Shown: positions 26,803 to 34,811 of the stretch, in pieces
Layout of the letters: every line of letters starts with the position of its first letter
Position numbering within the stretch: position 1 is the stretch's first letter
Assembly (NCBI RefSeq): GCF_003143855.1
Contig: NZ_QFRK01000005.1
Span: forward strand, 199,892-263,891
Direction: 5' to 3'
From: Streptomyces sp. NWU339
GTDB lineage: Bacteria; Actinomycetota; Actinomycetes; Streptomycetales; Streptomycetaceae
Length of the DNA: 64,000 nucleotides
The notes under the pieces: model-generated
What the model saw: the letters and a program-made list of their open reading frames with translations, nothing else
Told to the model about the DNA's origin: nothing
The model's database searches: none
Made by a program: the position numbers and the translations under genes

Positions 26803-27107
26803 GCCGACCCCGGGCCGGGGAACGACCGGCGACAGTGCTTTCGCCTGCTTCCCCGGCCCGCCCGGCAGCATCGTCCGGCATACCGCCGAGCGGAAGCCGC
26901 TCGGCATGGAAACAGGTGTGGGGCGCCTGTGCGGGCCCCCAACGCTGCCTGTGCTTCTCGTACTTGGTTGCTTCCTGCTGAGTCAGAACCCGTACCCGGT
27001 GCGGTGAATGGCGGAGGCCCGGAGCAGGCCCCGAACCTGGACGCACTCGGCCACGATCTCGTGATCCTCGATCAGCTCAGCGCGGCTGCTCAGGCCCGGT
27101 GAGTGAA
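26803..27107. other. Intergenic region with hairpins and a degenerate reading frame
   Basis: A 305-nt gap between the mscR operon and hicA. It holds a long hairpin at 26811-26860 and a 9-bp hairpin at 26885-26905. On the minus strand a 46-codon frame ending at 26983 reads like protein (LSSRAELIEDHEIVAECVQV) but has no start codon. It may be the remnant of a lost gene. No transposase or tRNA was seen. Confidence 0.5.
26811..26860 (+). terminator. Terminator hairpin of the mscR operon
   Basis: CGGGCCGGGGAA pairs with TTCCCCGGCCCG across a 26-nt loop, 8 nt after the metallo-hydrolase stop. Confidence 0.55.
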
Positions 27108-27332
27108 CTACTTCAGGTGCTCCTCAAGATCTTCGACGGTCCAGTCGGCCTGGCGGAGGACGGAGCGGAGGGTACCGGGTGCGAGGCAGCGGTGGAGGGG
27201 GACGATGACGGTCCGCTCGCCGCTGCGATATTTGGCGTGGCTGCCACGGGTGGAGATGTGCTCGAACCCGCCTCGCTCGAAGGCCTTCGCGACAGCAGTG
27301 CCGGAGAGGCCGGTGGGGACGGCTGGGCTCAC
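27108..27332 (-). CDS. hicA: HicA-type mRNA interferase toxin
   Basis: A 74-residue dsRBD-like HicA protein. GTAVAKAFERGGFEH is followed by the catalytic-His motif RGSHAKYRSG, then TVIVPLHRCLAPGTLRSVLRQA and DWTVEDLEEHL, matching the family order. It would cleave mRNA when free of antitoxin. GTG 27332 overlaps the hicB stop (GTGA). The antitoxin gene comes first, the reverse of the classical hicAB order. Confidence 0.82.
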   Translation of the reverse strand: MSPAVPTGLSGTAVAKAFERGGFEHISTRGSHAKYRSGERTVIVPLHRCLAPGTLRSVLRQADWTVEDLEEHLK

Positions 27333-27547
27333 GCGACACGCCGGACTTCGACGGGGGCGGTGATCACGTCGGTGACCTCGGGGGCAGGTGCGTCCTCGAA
27401 GTACAGCTCCAGTGCCTCGCGGAGGTTCTCCAGGGACTCCTCGATGGTCTCTCCCTGCGAGGTGACCTCGACCTGGAGGCAACGTGCCACGTACCACTCG
27501 CCCTCGTGGGTGATCGCTGCGGTCAGGTGCAGTGCTTCAGTGGTCAT
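27329..27547 (-). CDS. hicB: HicB-type antitoxin
   Basis: A 72-residue HicB-like partial-RNase-H fold protein. LTAAITHEGEWYVARCLQVEV and TSQGETIEESLENLREALELYFED are the family pattern. There is no room for a C-terminal HTH or ribbon-helix-helix DNA-binding domain, so it probably neutralises HicA without strong autorepression. ATG 27547 was chosen because upstream residues do not match the family. Confidence 0.8.
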   Translation of the reverse strand: MTTEALHLTAAITHEGEWYVARCLQVEVTSQGETIEESLENLREALELYFEDAPAPEVTDVITAPVEVRRVA

Positions 27548-28007
27548 GTCGCCAGTCTGGCACGCACCGCCCGGTGAAACCGGCGGCTTTCGCGCGACAT
27601 CACCCACCGGGTCGACACGCATGGTCCCGCACCCTATCGGCGGAACCGGGGGCCCCGAAGACGCTTTCACCCGTACGCGTGGACGACGGCGGTGACGCGG
27701 GCTCCGTGTCCGTCACCTGAACCGGCCCGCGTACGTCGGGCGATGCGTGGTACACCGAGGAGAGGTGAAGTGCGGTGAAACGGGTGCCGGAGAACGGCGG
27801 AACGCGGACGGGACCACAGCGGAACAGCCGCTGTGACAGACATCACGCACCGGTGGCCGGGCAGCCTCGCACTCCCCTGAAAGAGCGGCGAGTTTACCCG
27901 TCCCGACGCACGGTTATGCGCAGGGCCGCCAGTTTTTCTTCCCCTGACGGGCTGATTTTTCTTGATCGGGGAGCAGCGGACCGTCCCGGCGTCCTACCCT
28001 TCAAAGG
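27548..28007. other. Intergenic region, hicB / amidohydrolase
   Basis: This 460-nt divergent gap has no convincing gene on either strand. It must hold the hicBA promoter at its left end. The right end has a TACCCT -10-like box immediately before the amidohydrolase GTG, annotated separately. Nothing repeated or strongly structured was recognised in the middle. Confidence 0.5.
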
Positions 28008-28008
28008 G
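27995..28008 (+). promoter_or_regulatory. -10-like box placed for a leaderless transcript
   Basis: TACCCT at 27995-28000 is followed by 7 nt and then GTG 28008. The same spacing (TACCCT, 7 nt, GTG) is found before the purine nucleoside phosphorylase gene. Transcription starting at the start codon is inferred. Confidence 0.35.
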
Positions 28009-29291
28009 TGAAGCAACTGATGTCACTGGAGTCCGAGGTCGATCTGCCCGGAGGGGCGGTGCTCCCGGGCGCCCTCCCCGAGATGCTGCGCACCGAGCTC
28101 ATCGCGTTCCGGCGCGACCTGCACATGCACCCCGAGCTCGGCAACCAGGAGTTCCGCACCACCGCGGCGATCAAGGAGCGGCTCGAGCGGGCCGGCCTCG
28201 CACCCCGCGTACTTTCCAGCGGAACCGGTGTCATCTGTGACATCGGGGTGACGGACGACACCGGCATCGCCGCCGACGCGCCCGCGGACATCGGCACGGA
28301 CATCGGTACGGACACGGGCATACTCGCCATGCGCGCCGACATCGACGGCTTGCCCATCCCCGACACGAAGACCGAGTGCCCGTACCGCTCCACCGTGCCC
28401 GACCGCGCGCACGCCTGCGGCCACGACGTGCACACCACCGTGGTGCTGGGCGCCGGGCTGGTCCTCGCCGAACTGCACCGTCAGGGCCTGCTGCCCCGGC
28501 CGGTGCGGCTGATCTTCCAGCCCGCGGAGGAGGTGCTGCCCGGCGGCGCCTCCGAGGCCATCGTGGACGGCGCGCTCGACGGGGTCGGGCGGATCATCGC
28601 CGTGCACTGCGACCCCCGGGTCGACGCCGGGCGGGTCGGGCTGCGCCAGGGCCCCATCACCTCCGCCTGCGACCGTCTGGAGATCGCCCTCGACGGCCCC
28701 GGCGGCCACACCGCACGGCCGCATCTGACCACCGACCTGGTCACCGCCGCCGCCCGGGTCGTCACCGACGTGCCCGCCCTGGTGGGCCGACGGGTCGACA
28801 GCCGCAGCGGGCTCGCCGTGACCTGGGGCAGGATCGAGTCGGGCCACGCGCCCAACGTCATCCCGCAGCACGCCGAACTCTCCGGCACCGTGCGCTGCCT
28901 CGACCTGGACACCTGGCGACTGGCCCCCGACCTCGTGGTCGCCGCGATCGACGAGGTGGCCAACCTGCACGGCGCCAAGTCGGAGATCAACTACGTGCGC
29001 GGGGTCCCCCCGGTGGTCAACGAGGACGGCGTCACCGAGCTCCTGCGGGACGCCATGATCGCCCGGCGCGGCTCGGAGTCCGTGGAGAACACCGAACAGA
29101 GCCTCGGCGGCGAGGACTTCTCCTGGTACCTGGAGCGGGTCCCCGGTGCCATGGCCCGTCTCGGGGTCCGTCCCCCGGGCGAGCGCACCGTGCGCGATCT
29201 GCACCAGGGCGACTTCGATGTCGACGAGCACGCCATCACCGTCGGCGTCGAACTCTTCACCGCCGCCGCCCTGCTGGACGCCCTGCGGTAA
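28008..29291 (+). CDS. M20 family amidohydrolase (hippurate/IAA-amino acid hydrolase type)
   Basis: A 427-residue zinc amidohydrolase. Metal and catalytic segments are LHMHPELGNQEFRTT, MRADIDGLP, HACGHDVHTTVVLGA, FQPAEEVLPGG and LGGEDFSWYL. The dimerisation (lid) domain lies at about residues 215-330. Substrates in this family are N-acyl amino acids. An unusual insertion just before the LAMRADIDGLP strand is a short acidic repeat (ADIGTDIGTDTG). GTG 28008 is used; ATG 28020 is an alternative with AGGGTGAAG upstream. Confidence 0.88.
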   Translation: MKQLMSLESEVDLPGGAVLPGALPEMLRTELIAFRRDLHMHPELGNQEFRTTAAIKERLERAGLAPRVLSSGTGVICDIGVTDDTGIAADAPADIGTDIGTDTGILAMRADIDGLPIPDTKTECPYRSTVPDRAHACGHDVHTTVVLGAGLVLAELHRQGLLPRPVRLIFQPAEEVLPGGASEAIVDGALDGVGRIIAVHCDPRVDAGRVGLRQGPITSACDRLEIALDGPGGHTARPHLTTDLVTAAARVVTDVPALVGRRVDSRSGLAVTWGRIESGHAPNVIPQHAELSGTVRCLDLDTWRLAPDLVVAAIDEVANLHGAKSEINYVRGVPPVVNEDGVTELLRDAMIARRGSESVENTEQSLGGEDFSWYLERVPGAMARLGVRPPGERTVRDLHQGDFDVDEHAITVGVELFTAAALLDALR

Positions 29292-29430
29292 CTGCCCCTG
29301 TTTTCCCTCCACTTGAGCTCCCCCTTGCGCTCCGCTCGTGCGTGCGTCGGGGGAGGGGCGGCGTGGTGCGCTTGTCGCATTGGCGGCACGAATGGATAAC
29401 AGCCCCGCGGTCCCCCGTTCCCAGGAGTGT

Positions 29431-29442
29431 CTACGCGCGTTA
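29431..29442. promoter_or_regulatory. Nucleoside-regulon palindrome, site 1 (bmpA1)
   Basis: CTACGCGCGTTA, 11 of 12 matches to CTACGCGCGTAG. It is followed directly by ATCTGCG, shared with site 2, which offers a TTAATC -10 overlapping the site. It ends 54 nt before the lipoprotein ATG. Confidence 0.7.
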
Positions 29443-29496
29443 ATCTGCGCCGAACCGAGCACCCGATGGGGGGCTTTGCGGAATGGGGAACTTCAG

Positions 29497-30555
29497 ATGC
29501 GTCGGATATCCAGACTGACTCGCGTCGCGGTGGGCGTCGCGTCGCTCGCACTCGCCGCCACGGCCTGCGGTGGCACCAGCAGTGACAGTGGCGACAAGGG
29601 CGGCAAGGGCGGCACCAAGGAAGACCTCGGTCTCGCCATCGCCTACGACATCGGTGGCAAGGGCGACCAGTCCTTCAACGACGCCGCGTACGCGGGCCTG
29701 GAGCAGGCGAAGAAGGAGTTCGGCTACAAGACCGCCGACGTCGAGCCCACCGAGGGCGAGACCGACGCGGACAAGGAGCAGCGCCTGTCCACGCTCGCCA
29801 GGCAGGGCTACAACCCCGTCATCGGCGTCGGCTTCGCCTACGGGCCGGCGATGGAGGCCGTGGCCGCGAAGTACCCCGACACCACCTTCGGCATCGTCGA
29901 CTCCGTGGTCGAGGGCAAGAACGTCGCCTCCCTCGTCTTCGCCGAGGAGCAGGCCTCCTACCTGGCCGGCGTCGCCGCCGCCAAGGCCACCAAGACGAAG
30001 ACGGTCGGCTTCGTGGGCGGCGTGGACATCCCGCTGATCCACAAGTTCCGGGCCGGCTTCGAGCAGGGTGTCAAGGAAACCGACCCGAAGGTCAAGGTCA
30101 TCTCGCAGTTCCTCACGCAGACCGCGGAGGAGGGCGGCTTCTCCAGCCCGGACAAGGGCAAGGCCGCCGCCGAGGGCCAGATCGAGAAGAAGGCCGACGT
30201 CGTCTACCAGGCGGCCGGTCTCTCCGGACAGGGCGTGATCGAGGCCGCCGCCAAGGCGAAGGTCTGGGCGATCGGCGTCGACTCCGACCAGTACAAGCAG
30301 GAAGCCCTCGCCGGCTACAAGGACTTCATCCTCACCTCCGCCACCAAGGAGGTCGGCGGTTCGGTGTACGCCCTCGCCAAGTCCGTCGAGGAGGGCAAGC
30401 CGCGGACCGGCACCCAGGTCTTCGACCTGAAGGTGGACGGCGTCGGCCTCTCCGAGAGCAACCCGAAGATGGCCGAGATCAAGGGCCTCACGGAAGCCGT
30501 GGCCAAGGCCAAGGAAGGCATCGTCGACGGCTCCATCAAGGTCAAGTCGGAGTAG
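29497..30555 (+). CDS. BmpA/PnrA-type nucleoside-binding lipoprotein, copy 1
   Basis: A 352-residue substrate-binding lipoprotein for nucleoside uptake. Signal peptide MRRISRLTRVAVGVASLALA ends at a lipobox (AATAC). The BMP domain shows AIAYDIGGKGDQSFNDAAYAG, VGFVGGVDIPLIHKFRAGFEQG, and VYQAAGLSGQGV followed by VWAIGVDSDQYKQ. GGGGAA lies upstream of ATG 29497. It is a tandem paralogue of 30863-31912 and precedes the matching ABC transporter. A near-perfect operator lies 54 nt upstream. Confidence 0.92.
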   Translation: MRRISRLTRVAVGVASLALAATACGGTSSDSGDKGGKGGTKEDLGLAIAYDIGGKGDQSFNDAAYAGLEQAKKEFGYKTADVEPTEGETDADKEQRLSTLARQGYNPVIGVGFAYGPAMEAVAAKYPDTTFGIVDSVVEGKNVASLVFAEEQASYLAGVAAAKATKTKTVGFVGGVDIPLIHKFRAGFEQGVKETDPKVKVISQFLTQTAEEGGFSSPDKGKAAAEGQIEKKADVVYQAAGLSGQGVIEAAAKAKVWAIGVDSDQYKQEALAGYKDFILTSATKEVGGSVYALAKSVEEGKPRTGTQVFDLKVDGVGLSESNPKMAEIKGLTEAVAKAKEGIVDGSIKVKSE

Positions 30556-30630
30556 TCGGCAGGAGCCGGTGACGCCAACCGGCCGTACGAGAGCGTCGGC
30601 TGTACCAGAGGGCCGGCCGTCACGCCGAGC

Positions 30631-30666
30631 ACAGGGGCGGGCACCCGAGCGGGTGCCCGCCCCTGT
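30631..30666 (+). terminator. Terminator between the two bmpA genes
   Basis: A perfect 16-bp stem (ACAGGGGCGGGCACCC with its complement) around GAGC, 75 nt after the bmpA1 stop. With the second operator downstream it makes each bmpA an independent unit. The rest of 30556-30862 holds only promoter sequence. Confidence 0.85.
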
Positions 30667-30790
30667 GCGTCGACTCCCGCGCCCCGCACGGCCACCCTCC
30701 GTTCGCGATCGGCAACGGTGTGAAACGGTGAGAAGGTGGGATTGGCCACGGGCCCATAACAAGGTGGACAGAAGGGTTTTCCCGGGAGGT

Positions 30791-30802
30791 CTACGCGCGT
30801 TA
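30791..30802. promoter_or_regulatory. Nucleoside-regulon palindrome, site 2 (bmpA2)
   Basis: CTACGCGCGTTA followed by ATCTGCG, identical over more than 15 nt to site 1, 60 nt before the ATG. TTTTCC 17 nt upstream of TTAATC could be the -35. Confidence 0.7.
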
Positions 30803-30862
30803 ATCTGCGGCGAGCAGCGCCGTAGCCGAATCTTCCGGCGCTTGTACGAAGGAGCACCACAC

Positions 30863-31912
30863 ATGCGCCGGTTTTCCCGGATCACGGTCGCAGGCGCAGC
30901 GACCGCCTCTCTGGCCCTCACGCTCTCCGCCTGCGGCGGTACCTCGACCTCTTCCGGCTCGTCGGAATCCAAGGGCGACAAGGGCATCGCCATCGCGTAC
31001 GACGTCGGCGGCCGGGGTGACCAGTCCTTCAACGACGCCGCCTACGCCGGCCTGAAGCAGGCGGAGAAACAGTTCGGCTACAAGACCACCGACGTCGAGC
31101 CCACCGACGGCGAGACCGACGCGGACAAGGAACAGCGGCTGACCTCGCTGGCCAAGCAGGGGTACGACCCGGTCGTCGGTGTCGGCTACCTCTACGCCGC
31201 CGCGGTGAAGGCCGCCGCGGAGAAGTACCCGGACACCACCTTCGCCATCGTGGACGACGCCACGGTCGAGGCCGACAACGTGGCCGACCTGGTCTTCGCC
31301 GAGGAGGAGGCCTCCTACCTGGCCGGTGTCGCCGCCGCCGAGACCACCAAGACCGATGTCGTGGGCTTCGTGGGCGGCGTGGACATCCCGCTGATCCACA
31401 AGTTCCGGGCCGGCTTCGAGCAGGGTGTCAAGGACACGAACCCGGACGTCAAGGTCATCTCGCAGTTCCTCACGCAGACCGCGGAGGAGGGCGGCTTCAC
31501 CAGCCCGGACAAGGGCAAGGCCGCCGCCGAGGGGCAGATCGAGAAGAAGGCCGACGTCGTCTACGCGGCGGCCGGTCTGTCCGGTCAGGGTGTCATCCAG
31601 GCCGCCGCCGCCAACAAGGTGTGGGCGATCGGTGTGGACTCCGACCAGTACAAGCACGAAGCCCTGGCGGAGTACAAGGACTGGATCCTCACCTCGGCGA
31701 TGAAGGACGTCGCCAAGTCCGTGTACAAGCTGGCGCAGTCGGTCGAGGACCGCAGTCCCCGGACCGGTATCCTCAGGGGCGATCTGAAGGCGGGTGAGGT
31801 GAGCCTGTCGAACTCGAACCCGAAGTTCGCGGACAACGCCAAGCTCCAGGACGTCCTCGAGACGGCCAAGAAGAAGATCATCAGCGGCGAGATCAAGGTC
31901 AAGTCGAGCTGA
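30863..31912 (+). CDS. BmpA/PnrA-type nucleoside-binding lipoprotein, copy 2
   Basis: A 349-residue lipoprotein closely related to copy 1. The signal peptide ends at the lipobox LSAC. AIAYDVGGRGDQSFNDAAYAG and VGFVGGVDIPLIHKFRAGFEQG are conserved. The two proteins differ mainly in the last 60 residues and in the stretch after GYDPVVGVGYLYAAAVKA, so the pair may have different nucleoside preferences. AAGGAG at 30849-30854 supports ATG 30863. A strong terminator follows at 31961-31994. Confidence 0.92.
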   Translation: MRRFSRITVAGAATASLALTLSACGGTSTSSGSSESKGDKGIAIAYDVGGRGDQSFNDAAYAGLKQAEKQFGYKTTDVEPTDGETDADKEQRLTSLAKQGYDPVVGVGYLYAAAVKAAAEKYPDTTFAIVDDATVEADNVADLVFAEEEASYLAGVAAAETTKTDVVGFVGGVDIPLIHKFRAGFEQGVKDTNPDVKVISQFLTQTAEEGGFTSPDKGKAAAEGQIEKKADVVYAAAGLSGQGVIQAAAANKVWAIGVDSDQYKHEALAEYKDWILTSAMKDVAKSVYKLAQSVEDRSPRTGILRGDLKAGEVSLSNSNPKFADNAKLQDVLETAKKKIISGEIKVKSS

Positions 31913-31960
31913 GCCCGCAAGTCCTGAGCAATGTGTGACCCACGGGGTCGCGACCGCTCG

Positions 31961-31994
31961 ACGGGGTGCGGGGAGTAAGCTCCCCGCACCCCGT
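31961..31994 (+). terminator. Terminator after bmpA2
   Basis: A perfect 15-bp stem (ACGGGGTGCGGGGAG with its complement) around TAAG, 48 nt after the stop and 38 nt before the next operator. Confidence 0.85.
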
Positions 31995-32032
31995 CGGTTC
32001 GGTGTGCCGCCCCCTTTGATGCCGTCGGGGCG

Positions 32033-32044
32033 CTACGCGCGTAG
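32033..32044. promoter_or_regulatory. Nucleoside-regulon palindrome, site 3 (ABC transporter/cdd operon)
   Basis: CTACGCGCGTAG, a perfect 12-bp palindrome. It lies 26 nt before an AGGAG-preceded ATC codon and 74 nt before GTG 32119. Confidence 0.8.
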
Positions 32045-32118
32045 ACGACCCCCGTCCCCAGGAGTGCGCCATCAACGCGTCCAGCAGCCCTCCGGCCGGA
32101 GCTGCGGTCAACGAATCG

Positions 32119-33687
32119 GTGACCGCCGTCGAACTCGCCGGGATCACGAAGCGTTTCCCGGGCGTCGTGGCCAACCACGACATCCACCTCACGGTCCGCA
32201 AAGGCACCGTGCACGCCCTCGTCGGTGAGAACGGGGCCGGCAAGTCGACGCTGATGAAGATCCTCTACGGCATGCAGAAGCCGGACGAGGGCACCATCGC
32301 GATCCACGGCGAGAAGGTCGCCTTCTCCTCGCCGGCCGACGCCATCGCCCGCGGCATCGGCATGGTCCACCAGCACTTCATGCTCGCCGACAACCTCACG
32401 GTCCTCGAGAACGTGGTGCTCGGCAGCGAGAAGCTGTACGGCATCGGCGCGAAGGCCCGGCGCAGGATCAAGGAGATCTCCGACCGCTACGGCCTCGGCG
32501 TACGCCCCGACCTGCTGGTCGAGGAGCTCGGTGTCGCCGCCCGCCAGCGCGTGGAGATCCTCAAGGTCCTCTACCGCGGCGCCACCACGCTGATCCTCGA
32601 CGAGCCCACCGCCGTCCTGGTACCGCAGGAGGTCGACGCGCTCTTCGACAACCTGCGCGAGCTCAAGGCGGAGGGCCTGTCGGTCATCTTCATCTCCCAC
32701 AAGCTGGGTGAAGTCCTCTCCGTGGCCGACGACATCACCGTCATCCGCCGCGGCACCACCGTCGGCACCGCCGTACCCGCCGAGACCACCCCGCGCGAGC
32801 TCGCCGAGATGATGGTCGGCAGCGAACTGCCGACGCCCCAGACCGCCGAGTCCACGGTCACCGACCGCGCGGTGCTCACCGTCGACAAGCTGCGCCTGGC
32901 GGCCCCCGGCGGCAAGGCCCTGCTCGACGACATCAGCTTCACCATCCACGAGGGCGAGATCCTCGGCATCGCCGGAGTCGAGGGCAACGGCCAGACCGAA
33001 CTGGTCGACGCGCTCATAGGCCTGCGGACCGCCGACTCCGGCGTCATCCGGCTGGCCGACGAGGAGATCACCACCTGGCCCACCCGCCGGCGGCGCGAAG
33101 AGGGCATCGGCTACATCCCCGAGGACCGGCACCGCCACGGGCTGCTCCTCGAATCCCCCCTCTGGGAGAACCGCATCCTCGGCCACGTCACGGAGAAGCC
33201 CAACGCCAAGGGCGTCTGGCTGGACCTGAAGGCCGCCCAGCAGGACACCCGCCGCATCGTCGAGAAGTACGACGTCCGCACCCCCGGCATCGACGTCACC
33301 GCCGCCTCCCTCTCCGGCGGCAACCAGCAGAAGCTGATCATCGGCCGCGAGATGAGCCACCGGCCCCGCTTCCTGATCGCCTCCCACCCCACCCGCGGTG
33401 TGGACGTCGGCGCGCAGGCCGCGATCTGGGACCACATCCGGGAAGCGCGCCGCGAGGGCCTCGCCGTTCTCCTGATCTCCGCCGACCTGGACGAGCTGAT
33501 CGGTCTGTCCGACACCCTCCGGGTGATCTACGACGGCAAACTGGTCGCGGACGCCGACCCCGCGACCATCACCCCGGAGGAGCTCGGCACCGCCATGACG
33601 GGTGCGGCCACCGGACACCTCGAACACGAAGAGACCCCCGAGACCCGGGCCGACGCCCCCGCGTCTCCGGAAGACGAGGCCCGCTGA
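32119..33687 (+). CDS. Nucleoside ABC transporter ATP-binding protein (double ATPase)
   Basis: A 522-residue tandem ATPase of the YufO/NupA type. The first domain has Walker A GENGAGKST, Q-loop HQHFM and Walker B LILDEPTAVLVPQE. The second has the degenerate GVEGNGQTE, signature LSGGNQQK and LIASHPTRGVDVGA, where the usual Walker B carboxylates are replaced, as is common in this family. GTG 32119 is the conventional start, but an in-frame ATC at 32071 has AGGAG at 32060-32064 with ideal spacing and would add 16 residues. The operon continues by overlap into two permeases, cytidine deaminase and thymidine phosphorylase. Confidence 0.9.
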   Translation: MTAVELAGITKRFPGVVANHDIHLTVRKGTVHALVGENGAGKSTLMKILYGMQKPDEGTIAIHGEKVAFSSPADAIARGIGMVHQHFMLADNLTVLENVVLGSEKLYGIGAKARRRIKEISDRYGLGVRPDLLVEELGVAARQRVEILKVLYRGATTLILDEPTAVLVPQEVDALFDNLRELKAEGLSVIFISHKLGEVLSVADDITVIRRGTTVGTAVPAETTPRELAEMMVGSELPTPQTAESTVTDRAVLTVDKLRLAAPGGKALLDDISFTIHEGEILGIAGVEGNGQTELVDALIGLRTADSGVIRLADEEITTWPTRRRREEGIGYIPEDRHRHGLLLESPLWENRILGHVTEKPNAKGVWLDLKAAQQDTRRIVEKYDVRTPGIDVTAASLSGGNQQKLIIGREMSHRPRFLIASHPTRGVDVGAQAAIWDHIREARREGLAVLLISADLDELIGLSDTLRVIYDGKLVADADPATITPEELGTAMTGAATGHLEHEETPETRADAPASPEDEAR

Positions 33688-34811
33688 TGAAGAAGTTCGA
33701 CAAGGAGCGCGTGCTCCTCGCGGTGGCCGGCCCGGTCATCGCGCTCGCCGTGGCCTTCGTGCTCAGCGCGATCGTGCTGCTCGCCTCGGGCAAGAGCCCG
33801 GTCGAGCCGTTCGCCCTGATGTTCGAGCAGGCGACGTTCTCCGACATCCAGGTGCTGATCATCAACCAGGCCTCGATGTACTACATCGCGGCCCTCGCGG
33901 TGGCCATCGGCTTCCGGATGAACCTCTTCAACATCGGTGTCGACGGCCAGTACCAGCTCGCCGCCATGATGGCCGCCATCGTCGGCGCCCACGCCGCCCT
34001 GCCGGCCGCCCTGCAGATCCCGCTGCTGCTCCTGACCGCCGTCCTCACCGGCGCCTTCTGGGCCGGCATCGCCGGTGTCCTCAAGGTCACCCGCGGGGTC
34101 AGCGAGGTCGTCGCCACGATCATGCTCAACGCGATCGCGACCTCCGTGATCGGCTACCTGTGGCTGCCGACCGTCTTCGGCGTCAAGGTCGGCAACAACA
34201 ACACCACCGGCGTGATGCACGAGTCCGGCTGGGTCCCCGGCATCGACCTGGGCGAGGCCGGCGAGATCTACGGCCTGGTCGTCCTCGCCGCGCTGCTCGG
34301 CATCGGCTACTGGGTCGTCCTCAACCGCACCCGCTTCGGCTTCGACCTGCGCGCCTCCGGCGCCTCGCAGACCGCCGCCGCGGCCAGCGGGGTCAGCCCC
34401 AAGCGCATGGTGCTCAGCGCCATGCTGATCTCCGGCGGTCTCGCGGGCCTCGCGGGCCTGCCCATCCTGCTCGGCGACACCCACACCTACAGCCTGAACT
34501 TCCCGACCGGCATCGGCTTCCTCGGCATCGGCATCGCCCTGCTCGGCCGCAACAGCCCGGTCGGCATCGCCTTCGCCGCCCTGCTGTGGGCCTGGCTCGA
34601 CAAGGCCTCGCCCGAGCTGGACTTCCACGGCTACGACAAGGAGATCGCGGTCATCATGCAGGGCCTGATCGTGCTCTCGGTCGTCGTCTCCTACGAGGCC
34701 GTCCGCGAGTGGGGCCTGCGCCGCCAGCAGCGCCGGGTCGGCGCGGAACTCGCCGCGGGTCACGTCCTCGGCGCCGACAACAACTCCACGAAGGAGGTGG
34801 CCGGCCGATGA
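33687..34811 (+). CDS. Nucleoside ABC transporter permease 1
   Basis: A 374-residue BPD_transp_2 permease with about ten hydrophobic segments. YYIAALAVAIGFRMNLFNIGVDGQYQLAAM is the family landmark (trimmed: GFRMNLFNIGVDGQYQL), and GFDLRASGASQTAAAASGV is the cytoplasmic loop contacting the ATPase. The start ATG overlaps the ATPase stop (TGATG). It probably forms a heterodimeric channel with the next gene product for imported nucleosides. Confidence 0.9.
   Translation: MKKFDKERVLLAVAGPVIALAVAFVLSAIVLLASGKSPVEPFALMFEQATFSDIQVLIINQASMYYIAALAVAIGFRMNLFNIGVDGQYQLAAMMAAIVGAHAALPAALQIPLLLLTAVLTGAFWAGIAGVLKVTRGVSEVVATIMLNAIATSVIGYLWLPTVFGVKVGNNNTTGVMHESGWVPGIDLGEAGEIYGLVVLAALLGIGYWVVLNRTRFGFDLRASGASQTAAAASGVSPKRMVLSAMLISGGLAGLAGLPILLGDTHTYSLNFPTGIGFLGIGIALLGRNSPVGIAFAALLWAWLDKASPELDFHGYDKEIAVIMQGLIVLSVVVSYEAVREWGLRRQQRRVGAELAAGHVLGADNNSTKEVAGR

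Noticed and set aside
26926..26990. Possible tRNA or attachment site downstream of the mscR operon
   Set aside because: No cloverleaf, no T-loop sequence and no integrase or second att copy could be found.
27775..28011. Short plus-strand open frame before the amidohydrolase gene
   Set aside because: It overlaps the predicted promoter, has no Streptomyces-like codon bias and resembles no family.
29321..29357. GC-rich palindrome-like sequence after the amidohydrolase gene as another copy of the dispersed repeat
   Set aside because: It lacks the CTCGAGCGAAG core and the flanks; it is more likely a degenerate terminator.
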